Assembly (NCBI GenBank): GCA_028583405.1
Contig: CM053256.1
Coordinates: 4,535,995-4,599,994 of the forward strand
DNA length: 64,000 nt
DNA from: Pogonophryne albipinna
Lineage: Eukaryota; Chordata; Actinopteri; Perciformes; Artedidraconidae
Reading direction: 5' to 3'
The notes beneath the pieces were generated by a model, which saw nothing but the letters and a program-made list of their open reading frames with translations, was not told the DNA's origin and did no database searches. This document shows, piece after piece, positions 18,478 to 29,868 of this stretch; the stretch's first letter is position 1, and each line of letters begins with the position of its first letter. The translations under genes were made by a program, and so were the position numbers.

Positions 18478-20735
18478 CTGCCGAGGATCAAGGAGCTATT
18501 AAAAAAAGGTATTGTTGTTAGATTTTACATATACCTCTGTTGTCTCCTATACAAAACAAAATGCTCTCTTTCTTTAACGGTCCCCACACTAAGAAATGAA
18601 CAATTAAAACTAGCTTAGGCTACACTAAACATTGTGAGGCTCGGTTAAATTACAACTCCAAATGTTCATCCCAAGAAAAAAATGAATATGAAGACATGTG
18701 TGAATCAGAAACAGAAAATAAAGCCAATGACAAGTAAAAGCTACAAGTAAAGTGAAAGGCTCTTTAAGAACTTCTCATGCACAGCTTTGAGCCATCATGT
18801 CATTTTAAAATCAGTTTGTGGTAACTTAAGGAACCATTTTGAGCTAATTTAGTCCAAATCTAAAGATGCTCAATTTCCAATGATTGATATAAAACTATTT
18901 TGGAAATCATTTGAGAAGCTGACACAACAGATTGTATTGCAATTGTGTTCTTTAAAAATGGCTCAAACAAGTACTAATTCTTAAAAAGTTACAAATAGAT
19001 GTTTTAATCCATGTATTTATAGATTAAAAGCTTTACATCCCAGGAAAAAGTCATTTCCACGCAGCACAAACTCCACAATAATAAAAGTAGCCTACAAAGT
19101 TTTGGTTTTTTTCCGTATTTTGAAAACTAGACGTCAGGAAACGAAACCCTAAAAAACTGAATCGTAAGATATATGACAGTGAGGCAGTTATTATGTGAAT
19201 GTGTAGTGACTGAATAATATAACCAAAAGGTCAATTTGACATGACATGAGTGCAAAAAAAACGCAGAAAGGTTAAAGATAAAGTTAAAAAAAAGCGCCGG
19301 ACAAACGTTGTGACTTCTACTCTACCTTGTTGCATTAGTTGTTGGAGTTGAAATCCTTCCATTAATGTTCAATAACTGCGGGACATTGTTAATCTCTGTT
19401 TAAACGAGCTTGTCGTTTACGTGTTAACTCTCGTTCAGTTTCCAGAGGAGGAAGTTAAACGTGTAGGCTGTGTCCTTTTCTCTGAAGTCACGTGGTTCTC
19501 TTTACTCCTCAAACCACCGCCCTTTTGTCTGCACATTGTTAAACTCTTTAAACAATAAAAATGATATTAAATTATGAGGGATTCTGCCATACATTCTTAA
19601 AGATATTGATACTGTAGGAATCAGTACTAGTTGTTAGACTACTCCCACAAGTGCTATGAAGAACCATTACTGTGAACCTTGTATTCCACTGTCAAAATTA
19701 AAACAATGGAAAAGAATTATACAGACTCACAATATTTATCATACTCAACATGAAGTTTAAAACAGGCAGAGTTGTCTTTCATGCCGAAGCCGTGAACTCC
19801 TATATTAAAGAAGAGCTATTGTGGACTGAATTTAACCAGCAAATACTTAATATGTACTTTATAAACAGCACTTTTAAAAACAAAGTGACATGTGCTTTAC
19901 ATAGATAAAGCTTAGTAAAAAGCCCAACCATAATATTAATAAAACAAATGACAAAAACAATAGAGCAGAAAGGACATATTGGAAATAAAATGGTAGCATT
20001 AATAAAACAAAATAAAAAGCAGTTTTAAACAGATCATTGCAGAAGAGTATTTTAAAGACTCAGTCGTGCCAGACTCAGTCGTCACACAGACATTACATAG
20101 CTGCACTTTTGCTTATATAACATCTGGGGGTGCAGTTAGGATGGAGGGATGGGTCCGACTGGAGTGTAATACAGCATCACTTCAGAGGGGAACAACACAC
20201 TATAATTAATCCTTAAAAAAGCATGTAACTCAAAAGAGATGTTGCATCCCACCTTTTTATATACATAAACACTGTATATCTGATTGAATTCCTGAGAGAA
20301 AAACAAATATTTCATGACCTACATCCCACACGTGAATTTACAACTGAAATCAAACATAATACAAACACATAACGTTTCCAAATGTGTAGTATTGAACTCC
20401 AACAGGCATTATCTCTCAGACAGCTCCCTCGAGAGCCACAAAAGGCTTTGTATAACTTTGTTTACTCATGCGGCAGCTACTTTACAAGACTCCTAAACAG
20501 ACTGGATATCTAAACATTGCTGCAGTTCCCCTTTAAATGTATAAACTGTACTTTCATCACCAAGTAAAGTCCTGCCTCCCTTCATCCAAACATACAAGAA
20601 GCTAAGGCTAAACAATTAGGTTGGTTCATAAATCAATGTTTGTTGATAACGTCAAAAGAATACTACCTTCTTCCAGTATCCTTCTGAACAACCAGTTTAA
20701 TAAATAATAAGAATAATATGTAAACATTAAAAAAA
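18478..20735. other. Upstream region of copy A, no coding gene seen
   Basis: No exon or known protein is recognisable. Homologous, with indels, to 62034-64000 upstream of copy B, and in part (to about 19030) to 30216-31185 upstream of relic C. It contains the promoter-like block given separately and AT-rich low-complexity sequence. Confidence 0.6.
19110..19530 (-). promoter_or_regulatory. Putative promoter/enhancer block, copy A
   Basis: GGAAACGAAA at 19137-19146 fits the ETS-IRF composite consensus GGAANNGAAA. Further up, GAGGAGGAAGTTAAACG (PU.1-like), a CACGTGG E-box-like site near 19490 and ACCACCGCCC near 19515 occur. The 19430-19530 part is strongly kept in the copy B upstream (63095-63200) while flanks differ by indels. 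Location about 0.7-1 kb before the ATG. Function is inferred only. Confidence 0.3.
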
Positions 20736-21347
20736 ATCTAGGAGGAGAGCGACGTTCCTAAATCTGTTAACTTCATTACATCTTTATGTCTGCTTCAACT
20801 TTTGAAACACTCTATTCACTCGACATGTGTGATATTTCTAAGAGTTTATTGAAAACGTATTTCGAAATAGAAAACATTGGCCTCCAAAAGTAAACATATT
20901 TTCATGAGGGAAAAACAACAATAGAATCGTTTAGCACATAAGACAATAAGCAAAATTTAAATCTGCATGCAAAAACCTAAGGATAATCATTCATGATCAA
21001 GCATCCTTTAATTTATAAGAAATAGGTTAACAGCTGACTCAATCCATCTGGGATTTGCTGGATCAAAACATTACATGTCAGGTGAGAACGCTAAATCATT
21101 TCTTACATCATTACATTACATGAATGACTTACATGGTTTGCTGAATCTGGTTTAAACCTTACAGGAAAACGTATTCATTTTATAACATATGACTGGTCCA
21201 AGTGTAAAAAAGAGCTATGATTAAACATGAAGGTGCAAAAGCTTTATTTTATTTACATTACTATTTCCCCATTGGAATCATTTAAGACGCTTTTTTTTCT
21301 TGAGGCACAATGTACGTTTAGTCTGAAAAATGATTTCTCCACAACAT
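20736..21347 (-). other. Relic C: 3' UTR homologous to gene B
   Basis: Matches 34708-35225 plus 38190-38284 (the gene B 3' UTR without its LINE insertion). A minus-strand AATAAA is found near 20850. This shows the ancestral uninterrupted UTR and where the LINE entered gene B. Confidence 0.6.
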
Positions 21348-21405
21348 TCACTTCTTTCCCTTTAGCTCCTCAATGAGAAAGGTCCGCTCTTTCTCAAGGA
21401 TTCTG
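21348..21405 (-). pseudogene. Relic C: last codons of C-CARD exon
   Basis: The stop and the preceding codons (ending LKGKK, like gene B) are kept. At 21395-21405 the sequence CAAGGATTCTG, present both in the CARD exon and in the intronic Tc1, switches into Tc1. The rest of the CARD is deleted, so the exon lacks its acceptor and most of the domain. Confidence 0.8.
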
Positions 21406-22015
21406 GCTCCCACAGACCGGTTACAGAAGTCCTCTTCCTTTAAAAAAGTACTCCTAATATCAACTTGTTAACTGTATAAAAGACACCTGTCCACAGAATC
21501 AATCAATCAGATTCCAACCTCTCCACCATGGGCAAGACTAAAGCGCTGTCTAAGGACCTCAGGGACAAGTTTGTAGACCTGCTCAAGGCTCGGATTGGCT
21601 ACAAGACACTCAGAAAGCAGCTTGGTGAGAAGGAGACCACTGTTGGTGCGATTATACGGAAATGGAAGAAACACAAAATGACCATCAATCACCCTCGGTC
21701 TGGGGCTCCACACAAGATCTGGCCCCGTGGGATCACAGTCACCAAGAAAACTATTGGTAACACACTGCACCATAATGCATAACATCCTGCAGCACCTGCA
21801 AGGTCCCCTGCTCAAGAAGGCACATGAAAGGCCCCTGAAGTTTGCCAATGGACATCTGAATGATTCAGAGAAGTGGTTGACCCACGGGGATCACAAACCA
21901 AAATCAAGTGTGCACCCACCGTCTACCGTGGTGTATTGAGCTGTCTCTCCAGCTGAGGGTCCCACAGCTGAAACAAATTGAGGCAAAATTACAATTGCTT
22001 AATGATGGACAGGTT
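21395..22015 (+). mobile_element. Tc1 remnant in relic C
   Basis: Tc1 sequence from the point after the hAT insertion in A/B, with an 84-codon transposase N-terminus (21528-21782) a few residues different from copies A/B ([19 protein letters not shown]). The later [20 protein letters not shown] part is open in another frame. The left terminal repeat and the DDE core are absent. Confidence 0.8.
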
Positions 22016-22274
22016 TAGTCTTTATGCTTTTTTCATGCACACAGCAACATAGCAAAATATGGTCATTCAATGTGTCAATGATACATGCACTGTCATTGGT
22101 TGGCAGTTTAATAGAAGACCTAAAACAATAAGACTGATGTTATTCTATATTCAACTAAATGTAAAGATTAAAAGCAACAATGTGTTACTCCACGTCTCTC
22201 AATACTGTTCAGCTTCCTAAGTCTATGCTACAACACACCAGCTTGTGTCCAAGGTAATTCCTATCTCAAGTGAA

Positions 22275-22508
22275 TGAATTGGGGCTGGGCCATATATGGA
22301 TATCATAGTGAAATCATGATGTCAGATTACACTTTGTATTACATTTTGGATAACGTCATATCACTTAAGTGTATTTTCGTGCTTTTGGTGCCTGCATTAC
22401 ATATTTTGGGAAAGCACCAATTATAAACCCTACAATTTTGGTGCAATATTGAGGTATTTGACCAGAAATATTGGGAAATGTGATTATGTCCATATCGCAC
22501 AGGTTGGT
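22275..22508. mobile_element. MITE-like element in relic C
   Basis: Homologue of 2279-2496 with the same GGCTGGGCCATATATGG start and CCATATCGCACAGG-like end; several differences in the middle. Confidence 0.4.
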
Positions 22509-22624
22509 CTTAAATGACCATGCACCATTATTCACACTTTTCTTTTTGTCACTGTACATCAAAATGCACTTAATGTTTCAAGTCTTCTATTTTATAATAG
22601 CAAGAAAACCTATAAACTACTCAC

Positions 22625-22669
22625 TGTCCCTTGATCCATTTTCTGAGGACGGTCCACATGTAGCTTCCA
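22625..22669 (-). pseudogene. Relic C: FIIND-CARD linker exon
   Basis: 45 nt with both splice sites kept (gcag/gtgagt) and open frame, homologous to 2828-2872 (reads EATCGPSSENGSRD). Its partner exons on both sides are deleted. Confidence 0.6.
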
Positions 22670-22699
22670 CTGCAAAATAGACAGATATGGTTAGCGAGA

Positions 22700-24200
22700 A
22701 ATATGACGGATGACAATTTGACATACACGTTTAATGTAGGACACACTAACACTGCATGCTGTGATTGACTTTTTAAAATGGGAGCTTGATTTGCTAAACA
22801 TTAAAATTGCACACAAGGGGATAATGCTACGCTAATTAAACATTATGTTCAAAGGAATGTATGATAATAATTTGTTGGTTTTGTAATTCCTCTCTTGTGC
22901 ATATATTGACTTTATTTCATTTTATCCTCTGATTTTATGCTTTTTTCAAGCAATTTATAGCAGTGTTAAGAAAAGTGCTATATATATAGAGAGACTTATA
23001 TTATGTTTGCACAAAATCCAAAAGCAAAAAAAAATTCTTCTGGAGGTGGAGAAATGATCTACTCACTGAGAGGCTGACTTGACTCACATGTCCTCTAATA
23101 TATTTCACTTGATGGATGCAGTACTTGTACTTCCTGTACTTCTATCTCTTTAATTTTAAGATGTGTGCGTGTTCATTCCTGCATTTATAGTCGAACATAC
23201 CACATGGGGTGTTACCCATTAATTAACTGCCATCCTTGGATCCATTATGCAATAGATTTGGAATCCTGTTCTGCCAGTTATCCAACAACAGTTGTACATT
23301 ATTCTTGATTCACTATAAACTGTATGTGTTCGCCTCAAGCCTGAAGAAAGAGTATAGTGTCCGAACTACACTGAAACAGTTTAGTTTGTAATCATTTCTC
23401 CATACTGGCTTTGGAAAGAGCTTCCTAACGCCTCACACAAAAACAAGGAAACACAAAATCACTCTTTCGAGGAAAAACTAGAAATCATCAGGAGCATGAA
23501 AATGGAATACGACCATGGAGCTGGCTTGAATGTAGTCATGAATGATAACTAACTGGCACTGGACAGGTGGGGACTAAAACAATATATACACAAGGTGAGG
23601 GACACAGGTGGAAACAATCAGGGCGGCGTAAACAATCACGAACACAGGAGACACATAGGGGCGAGGAGCATGGAGTCCTGAAACAAGAGGCAGAATTACT
23701 TTTCACAATAAGACAGAGGGCACAGAACAAAGGGACATGACAAAACTAATATAAAGAATACACTTTCATAATAAGTTTCCGAGACATGACAATAATGGCA
23801 GGAATAGCCATTAAGAGTTTTCTTTAAAGAGCATTTTATGTATAATGCAGGCGGCTTTTTAGGGATTTGTTAGGCGCATAAATGTGTCAGGGCCTCAAAC
23901 ACCTAAAGACACCTTCATTTACATGGAGACCTGCTTGTTTTCTTCAATTGATTCACAATGGCTTTGATTTCATTCAAAACTTGTGACAAGGAAAACAGTT
24001 GAATGTTCCACAAATTCACTTTTCTGAGCTATTATAACCCTCATCAAAGCGAAAATGACCAAATCCTGGACGATTATTAAAAATTGATTAGTTAAATGAG
24101 TTATCAGTCCCTTAGAGTTTAGGAATATGCTCAGGTGCAACTTCCAGATCCAACATCAGGCTAATTGCCCACCACCTGAGATCAATTGAAGTGATTTGAA
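22700..24200. other. No gene recognised
   Basis: 22700-22910 still matches the intron of copies A/B, then similarity stops. 23480-23770 resembles the reverse strand of LTR-like fish repeats (acaggtggaaacaatcaggg, gacatgacaaaac). Nothing coding was supported. Confidence 0.5.
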
Positions 24201-24269
24201 TTACTTAAAGTAATAAATAAAACCATGGTATTACCTTTGAGATTAATCTTTTTCTTACAGTCTCCTTTC

Positions 24270-24545
24270 TCTTTCAGTTGCAGTTATCTAAGCGTCCAGC
24301 AGAGGTCGGCCATGTCCCACATCAACACCACGGAGCTGCAGTCGCTCCTGCTCTCATTCCTGCAGCACTGCCTCAACAGCAGGCATGCTATCTCCACAGG
24401 TGCCTCAGAACTACACTACCCAGCAGGCTGTGTACCACGGGGCTGGAGCCGGAGCCAGAGCCAACGCTCAGTCTCAGGACATGCTATATATCCTGCTGGT
24501 GGTTGGCATGTTCAGCAATGTCATAGCTGAAAAGCTCACCTGAAT
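24270..24545 (+). pseudogene. KCNE-like potassium channel beta-subunit fragment
   Basis: After an acceptor-like ctctttcag, an ATG at about 24312 reads MSHINTTELQSLLLSFLQHC. One base shift later, another frame reads VPQNYTTQQAVYHGAG and then AQSQDMLYILLVVGMFS, which is the extracellular end and first half of the single transmembrane helix of KCNE proteins. It then runs into unrelated sequence and a stop, so the RSKKLE-type cytoplasmic part is missing. KCNE subunits modulate Kv channels; this piece cannot. Identification rests on the short TM motif. Confidence 0.5.
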
Positions 24546-25100
24546 GCAACATCAGTTGTGGGAGGACCATCAAATGAAAGCTGTTTTGATTGTCTTTACT
24601 CACCCACTACATCTCATCAGAAGAGTGTTCCACTGAAGAGAAAGCAATTTAAAAATATTGTATGAATGATTGATTGAACATCTTACCTCCAACACTTTGT
24701 ATAAGACTATTTTTAATCATATAAATAAATTACAATGACTTTATCACAGAATGATCAACAATGTTGGCAGCATGTCAGCTTTCACATATTTTGTGTAATT
24801 TAATAAAAAACCAAAATGTAGCTAGTTGGGTTAATGTTCTCTTTCCTGTCCTGTGTGGCAACCCTGTGGTTGTCCACCATGTGGTGCTGTTGTAACCTGG
24901 GTTTTCCTTGTAATCAGCAGTGATGAGACCCTGGCACCTGGTTCCACTATTTAAGAGGGCTGCAGAACAGGCTCTCCCTCTCTCTCAGCTGCCCTGCTTG
25001 GTGCACCACCGCTCCTGTGTTGTTTTATTGTTGTTGCGTTGGGATAAATAAATGATTGTTTTGGGCAACTCCTGTGTGGAACTGTTGTCCTTTTGTTACA

Positions 25101-25460
25101 AGCAGAGCCAGGCCAGGGCTTTTAGCTGCACCGCGCCCAGGCTATGGAACTCTCTGCCTCCACACATCAAACAGTCTGACTCCATCATGACATTCAAATC
25201 CCACCTCAAAACCCACCTGTTTAAACTGGCCTACTCACTCTAAAACACATTCAACCTGCTATCACAGATCCTCCTCTCACTCTGTCACTCCACACTCTTG
25301 TCTTGCCTGTCTTATGCTTTTATGCTGCTGTATTGCCTTGTCGGTTCGATTACATTGTGTTCCGTTTTTGTTTTAGCTGTTTTAACTTTTAAATGCACTA
25401 TAAGGCGACCTTGGGTGTCCTGAAAGGCGCCTCGAAATAAAACGTATTATTATTATTATT
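25101..25460 (+). mobile_element. LINE 3' fragment inserted between LTR and PBS
   Basis: The frame 25095-25241 reads RLWNSLPPHIKQSDSIMTFK and SHLKTHLFKLAYS, the C-terminus of an L2-type ORF2, followed by a 3' UTR ending CGCCTCGAAATAAAACGTA and (TTA)n. Confidence 0.7.
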
Positions 25461-25466
25461 ATTATA

Positions 25467-25484
25467 TGGGGTCTCGTCCGGGAT
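25467..25484 (+). other. Primer-binding site of the LTR element
   Basis: TGGGGTCTCGTCCGGGAT differs by one base from the sequence complementary to the 3' end of tRNA-Pro, used as primer site by many LTR elements. It marks the element as LTR-type and fixes its orientation. Confidence 0.65.
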
Positions 25485-25538
25485 CCAAGAACCAGGTGAT
25501 AGTTGTTTACTTGATTTGTTTGCCTTGATTGTGTAGAC

Positions 25539-27011
25539 CAGAGGTGCCCAGTACGTCGACCGGCAATGCTGGTAGATCGCGAGTCATTCATAAAAAAAAA
25601 AAAACCAGCTCCGTTAAAATAGACAAAACAGGTTTTGATCCCTCCTCCCTTGGCCTCCCTGCCACTTAATTCAGGAGTTTACTTGATTGACAGAAAAAGC
25701 GACCTATCGCTTTCCAGTCTGTTAACCCAGAATGCAAAGCATACAAAATCAATCAAGTGCCGGGAAAACTCAAATTAAGTTAAAGAGACAAACAAAAAAA
25801 TGAGTGCGGGACCAAGCAAAAAGCTAAAGACATACCACTTCCACCCAGAATGAGAGGAAGAATATTTTGTTGTGATGTCACATTCAAAGGTTATTTGCCT
25901 TATTTGTAAAGCAAGCGTCGCTCTGCCAAAGAAAGGTAACGTGGAGAGGCATTATCGGAGTGTTCACAAGGCATATGACAGTGACTTCCCTCCGAATAGC
26001 GAGTTGAGAAAGAGAAAGGTCATGTATTATTGCTACACAAACATTATCTTGTAGTCTTAGTGTCGCCAACTCGTTTCTAACATGGAAAAAGACAAAAAAA
26101 TGCGTTTCCAATCCAGACGAGATCTCTCTCTCCCCCGTCTGTGTGCGAGGGGGCGGGGCAGTTCACACACACGCGGCTGCTACATGCAGCAACACACGGA
26201 GGAGATGGCGGAGAGAAGCGCTCCAAGGTGTGGTTAAATGTTACCCGTCTTGAGGTGGACAATGCTCGTTGCCAAGAGTGTTTAGCATGTAAGGGCGGTA
26301 ACACGAGCAATTTGTCTAAACATTTATCAAAAGTGCACCACATTCAGACGGAGGAATGCACCGGGTTCCACTGTCTTTCTAGCAGCTCTGTAGCCCCATC
26401 CACGAGTAACTTTTCCACGTCAGGTGTTATGTATGCTAGCAGCAACACACAGAGTTAACTCCATGATACAAACATGGGTTAATGATTAGAGGAAACAGAG
26501 TTATTTATTTTGTTAAAGTTTCAGCTATTCTGTTTACAGTTATGTCATCAGATTATTTAACACGATTTGTTAAAACATTGTTGTTTCTTTTGATGTGAAA
26601 TATTATTTATTTTATTTAAATAAAAAGCTATGTTAATTTTGTTCACAATTTGTTAATTTAATAATATATGTATTTTTGAATCAAGTATTCATCTTTATTG
26701 TCTTTATTGTTAGTTTCCACATGCCTAAAACAACCTCAAGCTAAATCTAAAAGTTGATGGCTAAATAAGAGCGTTTGAGAAATTGTGCAAGGCATACAGT
26801 AATAGTCCGAATAGTCGATTAATCGTTTCATTAATCGATAGATTAATCTATTATCAAATGAGTCGTTTGTTGCAGCCCTATTGTAGTTATCCCAATAAAA
26901 CGTGTTATTCAGCAACCCTTGCAATTTGGGATTTTATTTTTGGTTGGTAGACCTCGGTGAGCTGGTCATTTCAAAAGTAGCTCACCAGCCAAAAAAGTGT
27001 GGGCACCCCTG
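25539..27011 (+). mobile_element. hAT element (ZBED-like) inside the LTR element
   Basis: Terminal repeats CAGAGGTGCCC and GGGCACCCCTG, flanked by 8-bp duplications gtgtagac (25531-25538) and gtatagac (27012-27019). Inside, 25872-26020 reads VICLICKASVALPKKGNVER then HYRSVHKAYDSDFPPNSELR, a zinc-finger start of a hAT transposase. At 26205-26345 a second, different BED finger (CLACKGGNTSNLSKHLSKVH) suggests another hAT nested inside, ending near 26880 with TTGCAGCCCTA. No complete transposase. Confidence 0.7.
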
Positions 27012-27380
27012 GTATAGACAGTTTGTTCCTGGTGTAGGGCATTAAGGAGTAGCTTTGGAATTACCTTTCCTGATAGGCATAAGCAACATCTCCTTTAGGG
27101 GAGCTTGTTGGTTTGTTATTTTTGTTTGTTATTTTTGTGCATAAACATGATTCGACATTTTTGTCATGGACCATGTCCGTGGCTGTCTTGGTGAGCTTCA
27201 CTGGGGCTTTACCGGGTCATTGGGTAAGTGTTTAAAACACCTGTCGTGGCATGCATGAAGACTAGGGTGAGACAAGGTAGTATTGGGTTAGCTAGGGGAG
27301 AGGTATTCCAGAGTTAATAAAACAAAAATAATAATAATCATTTTAGGTGTCTGTGCATCAGGTTCAAGGGAGTTTGCATC

Positions 27381-28366
27381 ATGGCTACATTGACGGATTT
27401 TGCTAAGTGTCCCAGTGTGGAATTGCTGGAAACATTTACTAAAGACCATCTGTTAAAAATTGCAGGGCATTTTGAGGTAGACGTTCCAAAGCAGGGTCGT
27501 AAAGACACCATAGTGACTACGTTACAGACCCAGTTGGTACTGCAAGAAGTTCTGCCAGCAGTGGCTGTCGATGATTGTTCCGAGGATGAGTTGGCTGAGA
27601 AGGCAGCTATAAATCCAGAGCGGCAGAGAAGTGCAGGTTTTTCTTTGTTTGACTTTGGTGAAATGACATTTGAACAGAGAAAGGAAATAATGCTGCTGCA
27701 GTACCAACAAGACAGTGAACATGAGGACCGGGCTAGAGCTCGTGAACAGGAAACTGAGATGGAGCGTTTGAGGTTAACCACAGTGGTGCGGAAAGCTGAA
27801 TTGCAACAAGAGCGTTACAAGTTGGACCTCATCCAAGAGGGTAAGCTTTCTCCTGGGGTGTCCCCAGCAACTTTTGATGTAGCTTATAACTTCAGGTTGT
27901 TACCGAAATTCGAGGAGAAGACTGTAGATTATTGTTTTGGACTTTTTGGAGCGACTTAGCCAAAGACGACAGTGGTCTGATTCGGAGAAAACATTGCTAT
28001 TACAGTGTGTGTTAACTGGTAGGGCTCAAGAAGCATTTTCTGCATTAAGTATGGCTGACGGTGAAGATTACTTAAGGGTAAAGACTGCAAAAAGCTTATG
28101 AGTTGGTGCCTGAGGCCTACCGTCAGCAGTTCAGGAAGCTAAGGAAGTCAGAAGGACAGACCTATGTGGAACTTGTTCGGGAGCTGATGATGAAATTTAA
28201 TCGGTGGGTCACGGCTTCCGAAGTAGTAAATCTTAATGATTTGAGGGAACTGTTCCTTCTTGAACAATTCAAAGATATCCTTCCAGAACGCGTTGCAACG
28301 TACCTGAATGAGGTTACAAATGTAACAGACGCCGGGGTGAAGCCGACGCTGATGAATACACGTTAA
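27381..28366 (+). pseudogene. Gypsy gag (degenerate)
   Basis: 27381-27959 reads as a 192-residue frame with a helical SAP-like start (LLETFTKDHLLKIAGHFEVD) and a Glu/Arg-rich coiled coil (REQETEMERLRL). It then shifts frame: QWSDSEKTLLLQCVLTGRAQ and, after another break, 28103-28366 with YRQQFRKL, YVELVRELMMKFNRW and LRELFLLEQFKDILP. This last pattern is the SCAN-like capsid C-terminal domain of this Gypsy group. At least two disruptions. Confidence 0.7.
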
Positions 28367-28462
28367 CACACAAGTTTCAGGGGAGAGATTTGACTGGGGA
28401 GCAGAAATAACTGGTCTGGTGACCCCAGAGGTAAAGTAGATCTAAGTACTTGCAACTTTTGT

Positions 28463-29143
28463 TTGGGTAAAGGTCATGGGAAAAGGAATGCCCAGTACTT
28501 GCAAAAACCAAGGGACTCCAAAATGTCCAGTTTCCCAGGCCTGTTGCCCTTGCAGCTTGCCCTCAAAAAATTCCTTGTTAAGATACTGAGAGACACAGGT
28601 GCTATTGATTCGTTCATAACTGAGGGTGTTCTTCCATTTTCCTCGGTAACTGACACTGGAAGTTGTGTATTGTTCAAGGGAATGCAGTTGTTATCTGCTC
28701 CAAAGCATCGGTTGGTGTTGTCCTGTGATTTACGGCAGGGTGAGGTTGCCATGGGAGTCCGGCCATCTTTGCCTGTTCCGGGAGTGGCAGTCATCCTCGG
28801 TAATGATTTGGCTGGCGGCAGAGTGTGGCCTGATGTGCCTCTTTCACCAGGGGTGTCATCTAAGCCAGTGAGGGGCGAGCTTGCTGACCCTGAGAATAAT
28901 CTGACAAAGGTGGTTCCAGCTTGTGCAGTAACACGAGCCCAGAGCTATAAAGCACAAGAGCAAAAAATCATTTCTGAGAATGTTGTTTTTGCGCTACCTG
29001 TTGTTCCATTGTCTGTCTCTCGTAGTGAATTGGTGAAGCAGCAGCAGCAGGAGGATCCAACTTTGCAGGAGCTTTTGTCCCAGGTTCGCCCCGTTGAGGA
29101 AATCATCAGTGCAGCCCATGGGTATTTCTTACCAGAGGTATGA
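28463..29143 (+). pseudogene. Gypsy protease region (degenerate)
   Basis: A 226-codon frame. VKILRDTGAIDSFI holds the Asp-Thr-Gly active-site triplet of a retroviral-type aspartic protease; VILGNDLAGGRVWP matches the C-terminal flap-distal ILGNDLAGG motif. The tail has QQQQEDPTLQELL, normally leading to reverse transcriptase, but the frame stops at 29143 and no RT follows. Confidence 0.75.
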
Positions 29144-29711
29144 CAGGAAAACCGAGAACCGCACTTATCTGCAGCTGTGGAACGACAACCCTCACCGCTA
29201 TTCAACTTAGCCCTGAGAGTCTTAATGCGAGGAAGAGAGCCTAACTCCAAAGATCTTTGAACCACCTAAGAACAGTCTCTTCTTTTTCTTCTCTAAGCTC
29301 TTCACAGTTATCCCATGGAGAACTTGAAGGTGAAACTGAATCACATTACTGTCTGTGATCTTCATGGTTAAAATGCAACTCAAATATGTTCCAAAGTACA
29401 CAGCAGCAGTCTCTCACTGAAACACATCAATCTCCGTCAGCAGTGATGAGACCCACCTGTGGCACTTGTATTTAAGAGGGCTGCAGAACAGGCTCTCTCT
29501 CAGCTCCCCTGCTCGGTGCACCAGGACACCGCTCCTGTTTTTGTTTTATTGTTGGTTGTAACCACTGTGTTGGTTAAAATAAATACTTGTTTTGGGCAAC
29601 TCCTGTGTGGAACATCTTCTCTCTAGCGGATTGCGTCAATTTCAGGAGCCAGTACAGATTTATTGCTCTCCTTTTTGACACAGCAGACAAATTACTTTCA
29701 TTAATCATTCA

Positions 29712-29868
29712 TTTTAATTAGAATTGCTCTTCCAAAAGTGTTCTCAGGGTGTGTGTTCAGCTGGCAGAGGTGTTCACAGACATCTTCAACAGGTCCCTGC
29801 TGCAGTCTGAGTCCCTGAATGTTTCGAACACTCCACCATCGTTCCTGTCCCCCAAAAGACTAAAACCA
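29712..29868 (+). mobile_element. LINE RT fragment in relic C, truncated at a deletion junction
   Basis: Matches 3044-3197 (ttgctcttccaaaagtgttc through aaaccacca) and then jumps at about 29868 to sequence matching 18119, upstream of the N-CARD exon. This marks one end of the large deletion that removed PYD and FIIND exons from relic C. Confidence 0.75.

Larger units (their letters stand above)
24845..29640 (+). mobile_element. Degenerate Ty3/Gypsy-type LTR retrotransposon with nested insertions
   Basis: Similar LTR segments at about 24845-25100 and 29430-29615 share CAGCAGTGATGAGACCC, TTTAAGAGGGCTGCAGAACA, a GCTCGGTGCACCA-type stretch and TTGTTTTGGGCAACTCCTGT. Between them are a primer-binding site, gag and protease. 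Pol beyond protease is absent. Edges are approximate. Two other elements are inserted (25101-25466 and 25539-27011). Confidence 0.65.

Noticed and set aside
27381..29143. Endogenous retrovirus
   Set aside because: DTG protease and SCAN-like gag fit a Ty3/Gypsy retrotransposon; no RT, integrase or envelope was seen.
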